Below, one piece after another: positions 57,995-64,000 of a DNA stretch of 64,000 bases; the first letter of the stretch is position 1, and every line of letters starts with the position of its first letter. The translations under genes were made by a program, and so were the position numbers. The notes below the pieces were generated by a model. It did not search any database. It saw only the letters and a list, made by a program, of their open reading frames with translations, and was not told the origin of the DNA. Origin of the DNA: Hyphomicrobiales bacterium (GTDB lineage Bacteria; Pseudomonadota; Alphaproteobacteria; Rhizobiales; Rhizobiaceae); NCBI GenBank assembly GCA_900473795.1, contig UCMT01000055.1:92873-156872 (forward strand), in the 5' to 3' direction.

Positions 57995-58768
57995 TCAATT
58001 GGAGAATTGTTCGGCGAGGATACGGTCCGACCAGGAATAATCGGGGTCCGAAAGGATATGCGCCGTCATCTTCTCGGATTCGGCAATGCGAACCGTGACG
58101 ACGGACTTGACCTCGACATGATCAGCGACGGCGTTGACCGGGCGTTTGTCCGGTTCGAGAATGGCGATATCGACGGTCACCTTGTTGGGCAGAAGCGCGC
58201 CGCGCCAGCGGCGAGGCCGGAAGGGGCTGACCGGGGTGAGTGCCAAAAGCGGCGCTTCAAGCGGCAGAATCGGGCCGTGGGCGGAGAGATTGTAGGCGGT
58301 GGACCCCGCCGGCGTCGACAGTAGCACGCCGTCGCAGATCAGTTCCTCGAGCCTGACGCGACCATCGACGACGACCCGCAGCTTTGCCGCCTGGTACGAC
58401 TGGCGAAAGAGATAGACCTCGTTGATGGCGAGCGCCCGGAAGCGCTTGCCGTCCGTATCGACAGTCTGCATTTCCAGCGGCCGGAATGTGTTTTCGACGG
58501 CCGCGGCGAGGCGTTCGTGCAGGTCTTCAGTGCTGTAACGGTTCATCAGAAAGCCGATCGAGCCGCGGTTCATGCCGTAGACCAGCTTGCCGGAATTCAT
58601 CGTCTTGTGCAGCGTATGCAGCATGAAGCCATCGCCGCCGAGCGCCACGATCACATCCGCCTCCTCGGGATCATGCTGGCCGTAAAGAGCGATCAACTCC
58701 TCTGCAGCCCTCTGCGCCTCGAGGGTGGCGGAGGCAGCGAAAGCGATGGTTTTGAACGTGCGAGCCAT
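57995..58768 (-). CDS. nadK: NAD kinase
   Basis: Makes NADP from NAD with ATP or polyphosphate. 257 residues, the short form common in Alphaproteobacteria. The GGDG motif occurs as VALGGDGFMLHTLHK (about 42-56), NRGSIGFLMN binds the nucleotide, and GSTAYNLSAHGPI (about 157-169) is the second signature. Neighbours are a hypothetical on one side and tRNA-Thr on the other, same strand. Confidence 0.96.
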   Translation of the reverse strand: MARTFKTIAFAASATLEAQRAAEELIALYGQHDPEEADVIVALGGDGFMLHTLHKTMNSGKLVYGMNRGSIGFLMNRYSTEDLHERLAAAVENTFRPLEMQTVDTDGKRFRALAINEVYLFRQSYQAAKLRVVVDGRVRLEELICDGVLLSTPAGSTAYNLSAHGPILPLEAPLLALTPVSPFRPRRWRGALLPNKVTVDIAILEPDKRPVNAVADHVEVKSVVTVRIAESEKMTAHILSDPDYSWSDRILAEQFSN

Positions 58769-58920
58769 GGAATGCCTGTATGTTTTACGAAATGGGCGCC
58801 AGCGGACTGAAAGCGCCCCGAAGACGTCCTGCGCGTCCGTTCTTCAACTGGCAGCAGGTATCACCGCCGCCGATACCATCGGTATCATGCATAAAAGATC
58901 AACGTGGGAAAGGAAAAGAA

Positions 58921-58996
<76 letters not shown>

Positions 58997-59130
58997 AGCA
59001 TGTGGGCCAGGGAGTTAGCATATTCTGATCGTGTGTAAAGGGAAAATGCGATTGTCCGCCCGCTTTTCCAGATCTGATCGGCGCGGCCATCGCGGCGGCG
59101 TTCTTGCGTTACCGGCCTCGAGTGGCGCGG

Positions 59131-59859
59131 TCACAGATTCGATTTCGGCCGGATTGTCGGTGGCGGTGGCTGGGTGCGATGGGCGTGGCGCTTCTGGAGC
59201 CGCGGTGGAATGAAGAAGACGACGATGGCGATCATCGCCGATAAAGTGCAAGTCAGCCAGAGCACGCCGGTGCCCAGCGCCCGTTCGAGAAAGGCGCCGC
59301 AGACGCCGCCGACCGCCATACCGAGCCAGGGAACGATCTGCATCGCCCAGTCGCGCCGGGGTGCACCGACGACCCAGCTGCCGATGCCCCGACCGAAGCG
59401 CGAAAGGCCACCGGTCACATAGGTCAGCCCGATGGGCAGTCCTTCGATGTGCTCAACGGCGGCATTGATGAGCCCCATGGCAAGCACGATCCCGTAAAAC
59501 TGCAGCGTTGCGAGGGCAGGGCTGGTAGCACCGGCCGCAAGGCCGAGGATGAGCGTAACCCCGCAGAGGACGCGAAACGTGCGCCGGCTGGCGTTGTGGG
59601 CAACAATGATGCCGAGGGCGTTTCCGGCGACGAACGTTAGCAGCGCGCCGAGCAGGATGACGGCATATCCCGCTTGCCCCTCCGCGAGGGCCACTGCGGC
59701 ACGCGTCGTGTTGCCGCTCATGAAGGAAACGAAGCTGCCGGCGACGAGGAGCCCGGCGGCGTCCGTCATGCCGGCGAGAAACGAGATGGCAGCAACGAGT
59801 GTGGTGCCGATAGCGGTCCTGCGCCTGCGGATGATGCGCCGCCGCCGTTCTATCGTCAT
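59131..59859 (-). CDS. YoaK family (DUF1275) membrane protein
   Basis: 242 residues with six spans. FLAGMTDAAGLLVAGSFVSFMSGNTTRAAVALAEG is the DUF1275 signature region (about 28-62) and GLPIGLTYVTGGLSRFG is its second-half repeat. A very basic N terminus (ERRRRIIRRRR) and proline-rich C terminus flank it. A transport role is presumed; substrate unknown. Ends 94 bases from lysR on the same strand. Confidence 0.87.
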   Translation of the reverse strand: MTIERRRRIIRRRRTAIGTTLVAAISFLAGMTDAAGLLVAGSFVSFMSGNTTRAAVALAEGQAGYAVILLGALLTFVAGNALGIIVAHNASRRTFRVLCGVTLILGLAAGATSPALATLQFYGIVLAMGLINAAVEHIEGLPIGLTYVTGGLSRFGRGIGSWVVGAPRRDWAMQIVPWLGMAVGGVCGAFLERALGTGVLWLTCTLSAMIAIVVFFIPPRLQKRHAHRTQPPPPTIRPKSNL

Positions 59860-59952
59860 GATGCACTGCTCCCTGCCGCCGCCGATTCGCTGATAGCGTC
59901 AGATTGCTCGCTTCGAAAACGTTCGAACAGGGGGCGCCGCAGACCGCCTCTA

Positions 59953-60897
59953 TTATTCCGCGGCGTCGAGCATTGCCGGGCGCGGATCGATTTCGGTGCA
60001 GCGGGAAATGGCGCCGGGCAGGTTTTCGGCGAGGAAGTCGATGAGCGCCCGGACACCCGGCAGGATGCCATGGCGCGAGGTGAAGACGAGGTGCACGATG
60101 GCGTCGTTGGAAGACCATTCGGGCAGCACCGGCAACAGTACACCGGTGCGGAAGGCGCGTGCACACAGATGATCCGGCAGAAGCGTAATGCCGACGCCTT
60201 CGATCGCCGCTCGTTCGAGAATGCCAAAATCGCTGCAGCCGATGATTGGCTGGTGAACAATATCGCGCTTCGTGCCGTCGGTGTGATTGAGCTGCCAGGT
60301 ATCGGAGCTGTGCTGCTCGTTCGCCGAAAGCGTCGGCACCTTGCCGAGCGTGTCGATCGTCACATTGCCGATCCGGGCCATCAGTGCCGGGCTGGCCGCG
60401 AGGAACTGACGGGCCTGCCCAAGCTTGCGCACGATCAGGTGATTGTCGGTATCGAGCTGATCGCGGGCCCGCAGGGCGACATCGATCCGCTCCTCGACCA
60501 GGTCGATCCGCCGATTGGTCGTGGTGACCAGCACGCGCACGCCCGGGTAGCGCCGGTGGAAGATTGGCAGGAGATGGCCGACCATCGGCGTGAAGCCGAG
60601 TGGGCAGGCAAGTCGGACGATGCCGGACGGCTCGCTTCTGGCCGCCGCGACCACCGCTTCCGCCGCCTCGACGCCGGAGAGGATCGTCTCGCAGCGCTCG
60701 TAGAAGGCCTGACCGATCTCGGTCACGCGCAGCTTGCGCGTCGAACGTTCGAGAAGGCGAACGTCAAGCTGCTGCTCCAGCCGCGCGACATGTTTGCTGA
60801 GCTTGGATTTCGGGATGTTGAGGGCCCGCGACGCGGCGGAAAACCCCTTGTGTTTCACCACGGCGGCAAACAGCGCGAGATCGTTCAAGTCCTGCAT
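59953..60897 (-). CDS. LysR-family transcriptional regulator
   Basis: 314 residues: N-terminal winged helix-turn-helix (about 1-60; DLNDLALFAAVVKHKGFSAA, SRALNIPKSKLSKHVARLE) and a periplasmic-binding-protein-like effector domain. It is divergent from azoR, 142 bases apart, which is the usual LysR arrangement, so it probably controls azoR and itself. Ligand unknown; quinones or azo compounds are plausible. Confidence 0.92.
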   Translation of the reverse strand: MQDLNDLALFAAVVKHKGFSAASRALNIPKSKLSKHVARLEQQLDVRLLERSTRKLRVTEIGQAFYERCETILSGVEAAEAVVAAARSEPSGIVRLACPLGFTPMVGHLLPIFHRRYPGVRVLVTTTNRRIDLVEERIDVALRARDQLDTDNHLIVRKLGQARQFLAASPALMARIGNVTIDTLGKVPTLSANEQHSSDTWQLNHTDGTKRDIVHQPIIGCSDFGILERAAIEGVGITLLPDHLCARAFRTGVLLPVLPEWSSNDAIVHLVFTSRHGILPGVRALIDFLAENLPGAISRCTEIDPRPAMLDAAE

Positions 60898-60922
60898 TTG
60901 ACACCTTCCGTTTCGCCCAACG

Positions 60923-60938
60923 TAGACAAGATTGTCTC
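60923..60938. promoter_or_regulatory. Candidate LysR operator between lysR and azoR
   Basis: TAGACA (60923-60928) and TGTCT (60933-60937) form an imperfect dyad, AGACA-AGAT-TGTCT, inside the divergent region 26 bases before the lysR start. A related TCTGTC follows at 60951-60956. Suits a LysR recognition site of T-N11-A type. Confidence 0.45.
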
Positions 60939-61039
60939 TATCAGGAAACAGTCTGTCAAAAAAGGGCGGACTTATCGGCTGATTGTTTTAAATTCATATG
61001 TGATGCACCCAAACGCCACCCAGGACAAAGGTGCAATCC

Positions 61040-61666
61040 ATGAACATTCTCCATATCGACTCCGGTATCCTCGGAGATCATTCCGTGTCCCGCCGCCTGA
61101 CGGCATCGATCGTTGCGCGGATCAAGGCAGAGCGCCCGGGCGACACCGTGACTTATCGCGACCTTGTCGCTGATCCGCTGGCGCATCTGAACGGTTCCCA
61201 CCTGATGGCCGCCTCGGCCAATCCGGAAGGGCTCGATGCCACGCTGGTTTCCGAACTTGACGCGGCGCGTGCCTCGCTTGCCGAATTCCTCGCTGCCGAC
61301 GTCATCGTCGTCGGCGCGCCGATGTACAATTTCACCATTCCGAGCCAGCTGAAGACCTGGATCGACCGCATCCTCGTTGCCGGAACCACCTTCCGCTACA
61401 CCGAATCCGGTGTCGAAGGCCTGGCCAAGGGCAAGAAGGTGATCGTCGCCTCGACGCGCGGCGGCCACTATTCGGGTGCTTCTCCGATTAGCGCCATGGA
61501 CCATCAGGAAACCTACCTGAGCACGGTGTTCGGCTTCATCGGCATCAGCGATGTCGAATTCGTTCGCGCCGAAGGCCTCTCCATCAGCCCGGATTCGAAG
61601 GAAGCAGCGATCACCGGGGCCGAGAAGGCGATCGCCGACCGCGGCCATTTCGACATCGCCGCCTGA
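61040..61666 (+). CDS. azoR: FMN-dependent NADH-azoreductase
   Basis: 208 residues from ATG 61040 (MNILHIDSGILGDHSVSRRL) behind AAAGGTG. Flavodoxin-like fold with FMN loop PMYNFTIPSQLKTWIDRI (about 94-111) and STRGGHYSG. Reduces quinones and azo bonds with NADH. Divergent from a LysR gene likely to regulate it. Confidence 0.94.
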   Translation: MNILHIDSGILGDHSVSRRLTASIVARIKAERPGDTVTYRDLVADPLAHLNGSHLMAASANPEGLDATLVSELDAARASLAEFLAADVIVVGAPMYNFTIPSQLKTWIDRILVAGTTFRYTESGVEGLAKGKKVIVASTRGGHYSGASPISAMDHQETYLSTVFGFIGISDVEFVRAEGLSISPDSKEAAITGAEKAIADRGHFDIAA

Positions 61667-61691
61667 TCACAGGCGGGATCGTAAAGCTTTT

Positions 61692-61724
61692 AAAAGCCGG
61701 CACGACAAGTGTCCGGCTTTTTTT
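61692..61724 (+). terminator. azoR: Terminator of azoR
   Basis: AAAAGCCGG-CAC, loop GACAA, GTG-T-CCGGC then seven T. Twelve pairs with one bulge, 25 bases past the azoR stop. Confidence 0.85.
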
Positions 61725-61861
61725 GTGTGGCGATAGCCAGGACAACCGTTTTCGCTTCATGAGCTTTCGAGCCCTTTCGCGGTTGACTGGACAGGCACGG
61801 TCCAAGGCGATAGAGCCCGATTACAGGCTTGCGCCAACAGCATCAGGAACTGGAATCGAAA

Positions 61862-62074
61862 ATGGACGTCAGGGACAGCAACGGTACGATCCTCAACGAG
61901 GGCGACAACGTCACGCTCATCAAGGATCTGAAAGTCAAGGGCACATCCGAGACCCTGAAGCGTGGCACGATGATCAAGGGCATCCACCTCACCGACGATC
62001 CGGACGAGGTCGAGTGCCGTCACGCCAAGGTCAAGGGTCTGGTGTTGCGCACCGAATTTCTAAAAAAGGCCTGA
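61862..62074 (+). CDS. PhnA-like (YjdM C-terminal domain) protein
   Basis: 70 residues from ATG 61862, behind GGAACTGGAA. VRDSNGTILNEGDNVTLIKD, LKVKGTSETLKRGTMIKGI and VECRHAKVKGLVLRTEFLKK match the C-terminal domain of YjdM/PhnA, called alkylphosphonate utilisation protein. The N-terminal zinc-ribbon of the 110-residue form is absent. Despite the name, a phosphonate role is not established; no phn genes are near. Confidence 0.87.
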   Translation: MDVRDSNGTILNEGDNVTLIKDLKVKGTSETLKRGTMIKGIHLTDDPDEVECRHAKVKGLVLRTEFLKKA

Positions 62075-62151
62075 TTGAACGCGGCCGCGCGCCAGCGTGA
62101 CGTCTGCCTGCTTTGCTTGGAAAACGAGCCTTTTTGTATTAAGCTCGGCTT

Positions 62152-62430
62152 ATGAAAAGCGTTCCGGCTCTTTTGTTGGTCGTTCTCGTTTCGGTGTTTG
62201 CCGGAATGTTTTCCACGCTGTCTTTTGCATCGCCCCCGGACGCGCGCTGCACCTGCCGAAACCGCGACGGCTCGAAACTCGAACTCGGCCAGACCGTCTG
62301 CATCCGGGTCGGCGACGTGGCCTATCTGGCGCGCTGCGAAATGGAACTCAACGTCACCACCTGGCGCAAGATTCGGGATGGCTGTCCCGAAGCCAGATTG
62401 TCGGTCGGCGAGCAGAGCCTCACACAGTAA
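62152..62430 (+). CDS. Small exported cysteine-containing protein
   Basis: 92 residues from ATG 62152. Signal peptide about 1-27 (ALLLVVLVSVFAGMFSTLSFA). The mature part has five cysteines (ARCTCRNRDG, VCIRVG, LARCEME, DGCPEA), likely disulfide-bonded in the periplasm. Such short proteins are common in Rhizobiaceae; function unknown. It ends six bases from the end of rlmB on the other strand. Confidence 0.7.
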   Translation: MKSVPALLLVVLVSVFAGMFSTLSFASPPDARCTCRNRDGSKLELGQTVCIRVGDVAYLARCEMELNVTTWRKIRDGCPEARLSVGEQSLTQ

Positions 62431-62436
62431 CGTTGA

Positions 62437-63318
62437 TCAGGTCTTGGCCAGGTAGCTGCGCGCCGCATACATGGCGATTGCCGCTGCGTTCGAGACATTC
62501 AGCGACTTGATGGCGCCGGGCATATCGAGCCGGGCAAGCGCGTTGACGGTCTGGCGGGTCTTTTGCCGCAATCCCTTGCCTTCGGCGCCAAGCACGAGCG
62601 CGATCTTGTTGCCGGACAGCGTCTCTTCGAGCGGGGCGGGCCCTTCCGAATCAAGGCCGACCGAAACGAAGCCGAGCTTGTGCAGTTCTTCCAGCGCATC
62701 GGCGAGATTGGTGATCTGGATATAGGGGATCATTTCCAGCGCGCCGGAGGCTGATTTCGCCATGACGCCCGATTCCGTCGGGCTGTGGCGCATGGTGGTG
62801 ATCAGCGCACCGGCATTGAAGGCGACGGCGGAGCGCATGATGGCGCCGACATTGTGCGGATCGGTGACCTGATCGAGCACGAGGATCAGCGGGCTGTCCT
62901 TCAGTGCCGACAGGCGGCGAACGGGCAGGTGCACGGTTTCCAGCATCGCGCCCTGATGGATGGCATCGGGTCCGAGCAACTTGTCGAGATCCTGCGGCGT
63001 GACGATTTCGACCGGGAAACCGAGCGATTCGACAGGCCCGGTTTCGAGCCGGACAAGCGCGTTCTGCGTCACCGACAGCTTGGTGATCCTGCGTTCGGGA
63101 TTGTCGAGCGCGGCGCGAACGGTGTGGATGCCGTAGAGCAGCACCTGATCGGGCGCCAATTGGGGCGCCTTCCAGTCGGCTTGTGCCGTTTTCTTGCGGC
63201 GATCCTGGGCGGGCGTCGGAATCTCGCCGCGCTCGCGCCGCCCATCGCGATGGGCGCGGCGCAGAGTGGCGTAGTGGGTGTCTTTGGCGCTCTTGTCGCC
63301 GGGAATATCTTTGCTCAT
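62437..63318 (-). CDS. rlmB: 23S rRNA 2'-O-methyltransferase RlmB (TrmH/SpoU family)
   Basis: 293 residues from ATG 63318 (MSKDIPGDKSAKDTHYATLR). A basic, low-complexity N terminus (about 20-55), a SpoU substrate-binding domain (LYGIHTVRAALDNPERRI) and the knotted SPOUT domain: LDQVTDPHNVGAIMRSAVAF (motif 1), ALVLGAEGKGLRQ-like IALVLGAEGKGLRQ (motif 2) and IKSLNVSNAAAIAMY (motif 3). Methylates G2251 of 23S rRNA in E. coli. Divergent from tRNA-Tyr. Confidence 0.94.
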   Translation of the reverse strand: MSKDIPGDKSAKDTHYATLRRAHRDGRRERGEIPTPAQDRRKKTAQADWKAPQLAPDQVLLYGIHTVRAALDNPERRITKLSVTQNALVRLETGPVESLGFPVEIVTPQDLDKLLGPDAIHQGAMLETVHLPVRRLSALKDSPLILVLDQVTDPHNVGAIMRSAVAFNAGALITTMRHSPTESGVMAKSASGALEMIPYIQITNLADALEELHKLGFVSVGLDSEGPAPLEETLSGNKIALVLGAEGKGLRQKTRQTVNALARLDMPGAIKSLNVSNAAAIAMYAARSYLAKT

Positions 63319-63422
63319 GCCTGCCTTATACTGGTGATAGGGGGAACGGGGAACCGTTTTTCGCGAAATCGATGGCGCGCAATCTTTATGGCGAATTTCG
63401 CAACTTTTTCTGATCGATCGTG

Positions 63423-63451
63423 TTGACAGGATCAAACGGGGCGGTCATATA
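63423..63451 (+). promoter_or_regulatory. Promoter of tRNA-Tyr / tRNA-Gly
   Basis: TTGACA (63423-63428), 17-base spacer, CATATA (63446-63451). A near-consensus housekeeping promoter 82 bases upstream of tRNA-Tyr. Confidence 0.75.
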
Positions 63452-63533
63452 CCCGGCGCAGATCGAAGGGGCGCCTTGCTCCGGCAACGCGCTTCGATCC
63501 GAAATGCCTGGTCGCTTGATCCCGACAGAATAT

Positions 63534-63618
63534 GGAGGGATGCCCGAGTGGTTAAAGGGGACGGACTGTAAATCCGTTGGCTCAGCCTACGTTGGTTCAA
63601 ATCCAACTCCCTCCACCA
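63534..63618 (+). tRNA. tRNA-Tyr (GTA)
   Basis: 85 bases with encoded CCA and a long variable arm, as in class II tRNAs. Acceptor GGAGGGA pairs with TCCCTCC; anticodon stem ACGGA/TCCGT around CTGTAAA gives GTA. Confidence 0.96.
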
Positions 63619-63642
63619 TTCTGTCAGACGGATCATGACCCC

Positions 63643-63716
63643 GCGGGTATAGCTCAATGGTAGAGCAGCAGCCTTCCAAGCTGAATACGCGGGTTCGATT
63701 CCCGCTACCCGCTCCA
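63643..63716 (+). tRNA. tRNA-Gly (TCC)
   Basis: 74 bases with encoded CCA. Acceptor GCGGGTA pairs with TACCCGC; anticodon loop CTTCCAA gives TCC; T arm GCGGG-TTCGATT-CCCGC. It lies 24 bases after tRNA-Tyr, the order conserved upstream of tuf. Confidence 0.96.
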
Positions 63717-63979
63717 GCAAACGACCCCGGCAATTGCGGCGTTTAAAGTCTTTTTTCAATAATTGCGTGCAAGTCATTGATTTGGGCTAGCTTCCGTCTT
63801 TGGCGGCTATGGCGTTGGAATTGCGCGCGGCAATCACCATATGAGCGTCATCAAAAGGCCAAGGTGTTGGAAGGGGGCAAGATAATTAAGTCTTGCGCAA
63901 TCCTTCCGAAACCCTTAAACGCCTCCCCAAACCGGCGCCGCCGGATGATGCATTCTCATTGATCACAGGAAACGTACCC

Positions 63980-64000
63980 ATGGCAAAGAGCAAATTTGAG
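63980..64000 (+). CDS. tuf: Elongation factor Tu, first seven codons (3' end outside window)
   Basis: ATG 63980 behind CAGGAAACG encodes MAKSKFE, the N terminus of rhizobial EF-Tu, cut by the window edge. The placement after tRNA-Tyr and tRNA-Gly is the standard tuf-secE-nusG locus of Alphaproteobacteria. The 260 bases before it have no gene. Confidence 0.85.

Overview
The window is a 64 kb piece of a core chromosome from an alphaproteobacterium, most likely of the family Rhizobiaceae (Rhizobium/Agrobacterium/Ensifer type). Reasons: GC-rich coding sequence; the gene orders rnj-mce-DUF1467-proS-lolC-lolD-dnaE, divK-pleD-(sRNA)-rpmG, pyrB with a degenerate pyrC, aat-accC-accB-aroQ, and rlmB-tRNA-Tyr-tRNA-Gly-tuf; Rhizobiales-type families (DUF3572, DUF6105, DUF2155, NDUFA12, UPF0386); and the alphaproteobacterial LexA operator GAAC-N7-GAAC. 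The genus cannot be fixed from sequence alone. I see no insertion sequence, prophage, CRISPR array, integrase or att-like repeat.

Layout. 1-5.7 kb: end of ribonuclease J, methylmalonyl-CoA epimerase, a DUF1467 membrane protein, an antisense-strand sRNA (candidate alpha-r9 family), prolyl-tRNA synthetase and the lipoprotein-release ABC transporter lolC-lolD. 5.7-12.9 kb: DNA damage and replication block with a periplasmic hypothetical, a 28-residue membrane peptide under a tandem LexA operator, dnaE, an L,D-transpeptidase, and dinB with its own LexA operator. 12.9-17.4 kb: GNAT, HAD-like and DUF3572 genes, then the cell-cycle pair divK-pleD followed by the sRNA EcpR1 and rpmG. 17.4-29.8 kb: mostly minus strand, with an MFS carrier, NUDIX, DUF983, rnr, topA, dprA, plsY, an orphan DUF7660 gene, pseudo-dihydroorotase and aspartate transcarbamoylase. 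29.9-41.6 kb: AidB-like acyl-CoA dehydrogenase, AEC carrier, two coupled small membrane proteins, ruvX, UPF0173 hydrolase, gatC-gatA and gatB separated by a small accessory patch (two GNATs, a YjhX-type protein, DUF1294), NDUFA12 and DUF2155. 41.6-58.8 kb: DUF2167, aat, accC-accB, aroQ, dsbA, an aminotransferase, rne with a long structured leader, amidase, PBP1A, prfB with a programmed +1 frameshift, and NAD kinase. 58.9-64 kb: tRNA-Thr, YoaK-type membrane protein, divergent lysR/azoR, a PhnA-like small protein, a secreted small protein, rlmB, tRNA-Tyr, tRNA-Gly and the first codons of tuf.

The most interesting signal is at 6436-6580: three GAAC repeats spaced exactly 11 bp apart overlap a promoter, followed by a good ribosome binding site and a 28-codon gene for a single-span membrane peptide between lolD and dnaE. 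This has the size, the regulation and, as I recall it, the genomic position of the Caulobacter SOS cell-division inhibitor SidA. Other points are the EcpR1 and alpha-r9 sRNA candidates, the catalytically dead dihydroorotase paired with PyrB, the rne leader, the operator that abuts the dinB start codon, the prfB recoding site, and a handful of very short genes. Most of the rest is ordinary housekeeping chromosome.
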